15,523 bases of DNA from Methyloceanibacter sp. Lineage in GTDB: Bacteria > Pseudomonadota > Alphaproteobacteria > Rhizobiales > Methyloligellaceae. The DNA is taken from the NCBI GenBank assembly GCA_025449615.1, contig JANWJA010000036.1, positions 1 through 15,523 of the forward strand, written 5' to 3'. Under the pieces are notes generated by a model that did not search any database, was not told the origin of the DNA, and saw only the letters and a list, made by a program, of their open reading frames with translations. Of the stretch, positions 15,045-15,523 are shown in pieces (position 1 is the first letter of the stretch; each line of letters starts with the position of its first letter). The translations under genes were made by a program, and so were the position numbers.

Positions 15045-15177
15045 CCCTCCCCTTGACGGGGAGGGGGTCCGAGCGAAGCTAGGACGGGTGGGGTGGGCCG
15101 CTTCCGAACATGATCGCTTCGCGATTGCCCCCACCCGGCTCGCTGATCGTGAGCCAACCTCCCCGCGAGGGGGAGGT
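15045..15177. repeat. GC-rich palindromic intergenic repeat
   Basis: Several perfect stems are arranged in series: CCCTCCCC/GGGGAGGG at 15045-15052 and 15058-15065; CGGGTGGGG/CCCCACCCG at 15085-15093 and 15129-15137 enclosing ATCGC/GCGAT at 15113-15117 and 15121-15125; and ACCTCCCC/GGGGAGGT at 15157-15164 and 15170-15177. This arrangement is that of a dispersed extragenic repeat seen in many Hyphomicrobiales genomes. It lies just downstream of the phasin gene and might double as a transcript-end structure, though no U-tract follows. Confidence 0.8.
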
Positions 15178-15192
15178 GGGAGTTTGAGGATA

Positions 15193-15244
15193 GCGTCGTC
15201 GCTTGCACGAAGGCAGCTGGATCCCACACGCGCCGGAACGACGC
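15193..15244. repeat. Possible degenerate inverted-repeat element
   Basis: GCGTCGT at 15193-15199 and ACGACGC at 15238-15244 form a 7-bp inverted repeat around a 38-bp core containing GGATCC. It resembles decayed members of extragenic repeats that end in GATGACG or ACGACG. The match is weaker than for the two other repeats in the window. Confidence 0.35.
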
Positions 15245-15272
15245 GGGCGCGCAAACACAACAATGTCCCCAC

Positions 15273-15298
15273 GGAACGATCTCCCCCTAAAAAAGTTT
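15273..15298 (+). promoter_or_regulatory. Candidate EcfG (general stress) promoter
   Basis: GGAAC at 15273-15277 is followed after 17 nt by GTTT at 15295-15298. Alphaproteobacterial EcfG/SigT promoters have a GGAAC -35 and a CGTT -10 with 16-17 nt between; here the -10 reads AGTT with a spacing of 16, one base from consensus. It lies about 70 bp before the start of the exported protein at 15367, a normal promoter distance. Confidence 0.5.
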
Positions 15299-15304
15299 AT
15301 CTCC

Positions 15305-15332
15305 CATGGCCAGGGGAAATTCTCTAGCCATG
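15305..15332. promoter_or_regulatory. Inverted repeat in the leader of the last gene
   Basis: CATGGC at 15305-15310 and GCCATG at 15327-15332 form a perfect 6-bp inverted repeat with a 16-bp spacer. It lies between the candidate promoter and the ATG at 15367, so it would be in the transcribed leader, either as an RNA stem or as an operator. Confidence 0.25.
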
Positions 15333-15366
15333 TGTATTGGTACGAAGATAAAGAGAGTAGGTCGTC

Positions 15367-15523
15367 ATGACCCGATTTCTCGTCTCAACGGCCACGGCAG
15401 CGCTTCTGCTTGGTCTCACGCCGGCTCTTGCTGCGGAACAACTGGACTCCTCGTCCAAGCAGCAGCTGAACCCGCCGACGCAGTCAGGCACTTCGCATGA
15501 GGCCGCGAAGGCTGCAACCGAGC
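15367..15523 (+). CDS. Exported protein, N-terminal part only
   Basis: An open frame begins at ATG 15367 and continues past the end of the window (52 codons visible). AGTAGG lies about 6 nt upstream. The product starts with a typical signal peptide: MTR, then hydrophobic FLVSTATAALLLGLTPALA, with a probable signal-peptidase site ALA|AE after residue 22. The visible mature part is low in complexity and polar, rich in Ser, Gln, Ala and Thr. Many alphaproteobacterial PRC-barrel or stress-related envelope proteins begin like this, but the domain part is outside the window, so the function stays open. The upstream candidate EcfG promoter would make it part of the general stress response. Confidence 0.7.
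   Translation, partial: MTRFLVSTATAALLLGLTPALAAEQLDSSSKQQLNPPTQSGTSHEAAKAATE

Larger units (their letters stand above)
15027..15366. other. 340-bp gene-free region after the phasin gene
   Basis: This stretch has no supported gene. In order it holds a GC-rich palindromic repeat (15045-15177), a possible decayed repeat (15193-15244), a candidate EcfG promoter (15273-15298), and an inverted repeat in the presumed leader (15305-15332) before the ATG at 15367. The open frames that cross it follow the repeats and lack ribosome binding sites. Confidence 0.6.

Noticed and set aside
14279..15082. Plus-strand frame of 267 codons overlapping the phasin gene
   Set aside because: Arg/Gly/Ala-rich out-of-frame reading of the phasin gene that runs into the downstream repeat; the phasin frame has a family match and a ribosome binding site.
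13433..15177. Palindromic repeats as a CRISPR array or mobile element ends
   Set aside because: There are no regularly spaced identical repeats, no cas genes and no transposase; the two elements are unrelated to each other and look like dispersed extragenic repeats.

Overview
The window is the C1-assimilation locus of a methylotrophic alphaproteobacterium that uses the serine cycle. The predicted proteins match, almost residue for residue in their conserved cores, what I remember of the serine-cycle enzymes of Methylorubrum (Methylobacterium) extorquens AM1. The DNA is GC-rich, and the spacers hold two palindromic repeat types of a kind common in Hyphomicrobiales (Bradyrhizobium, Xanthobacteraceae and relatives). 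I place the organism in Hyphomicrobiales; genus and species cannot be read from the window.

Layout. At the far left a minus-strand gene seems to start at position 32 and leave the window. gck (glycerate 2-kinase, minus strand) and ftfL (formate-tetrahydrofolate ligase, plus strand) are divergent across a 113-bp spacer with inverted repeats. After a 181-bp spacer that probably carries a promoter come six closely spaced plus-strand genes, sgaA-hprA-mtdA-fchA-mtkA-mtkB, closed by a clear intrinsic terminator at 9528-9556. A second unit, ppc-mclA, follows. A cloverleaf-like 101-bp repeat separates mclA from a GFA-fold zinc protein and a tiny exported protein of unknown function. A phasin gene, a second palindromic repeat, a candidate general-stress (EcfG-type) promoter and the start of an exported protein finish the window.

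How the genes work together. FtfL, FchA and MtdA convert formate plus tetrahydrofolate through formyl- and methenyl-H4F to methylene-H4F. Serine hydroxymethyltransferase (glyA, not in the window) would add this C1 unit to glycine. SgaA turns serine and glyoxylate into hydroxypyruvate and glycine; HprA reduces hydroxypyruvate to glycerate; Gck phosphorylates glycerate to 2-phosphoglycerate. Enolase (not here) gives PEP, Ppc carboxylates it to oxaloacetate, malate dehydrogenase (not here) gives malate, MtkAB makes malyl-CoA, and MclA splits that into acetyl-CoA and glyoxylate. The window therefore encodes the pathway except glyA, eno and mdh. The nearby phasin fits a cell that stores surplus acetyl-CoA as polyhydroxyalkanoate.

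The pathway itself is known. The points most worth a second look are: a Ppc that has lost two of the four residues used for aspartate feedback inhibition in the E. coli enzyme; the terminator that splits the cycle genes into two units; paired inverted repeats in the divergent gck/ftfL spacer and upstream of sgaA; the three-hairpin repeat after mclA; a phasin with a lysine-rich, PhaM-like N-terminal extension; and a stress-type promoter before the last gene. I saw no phage, insertion sequence, CRISPR, tRNA or rRNA.
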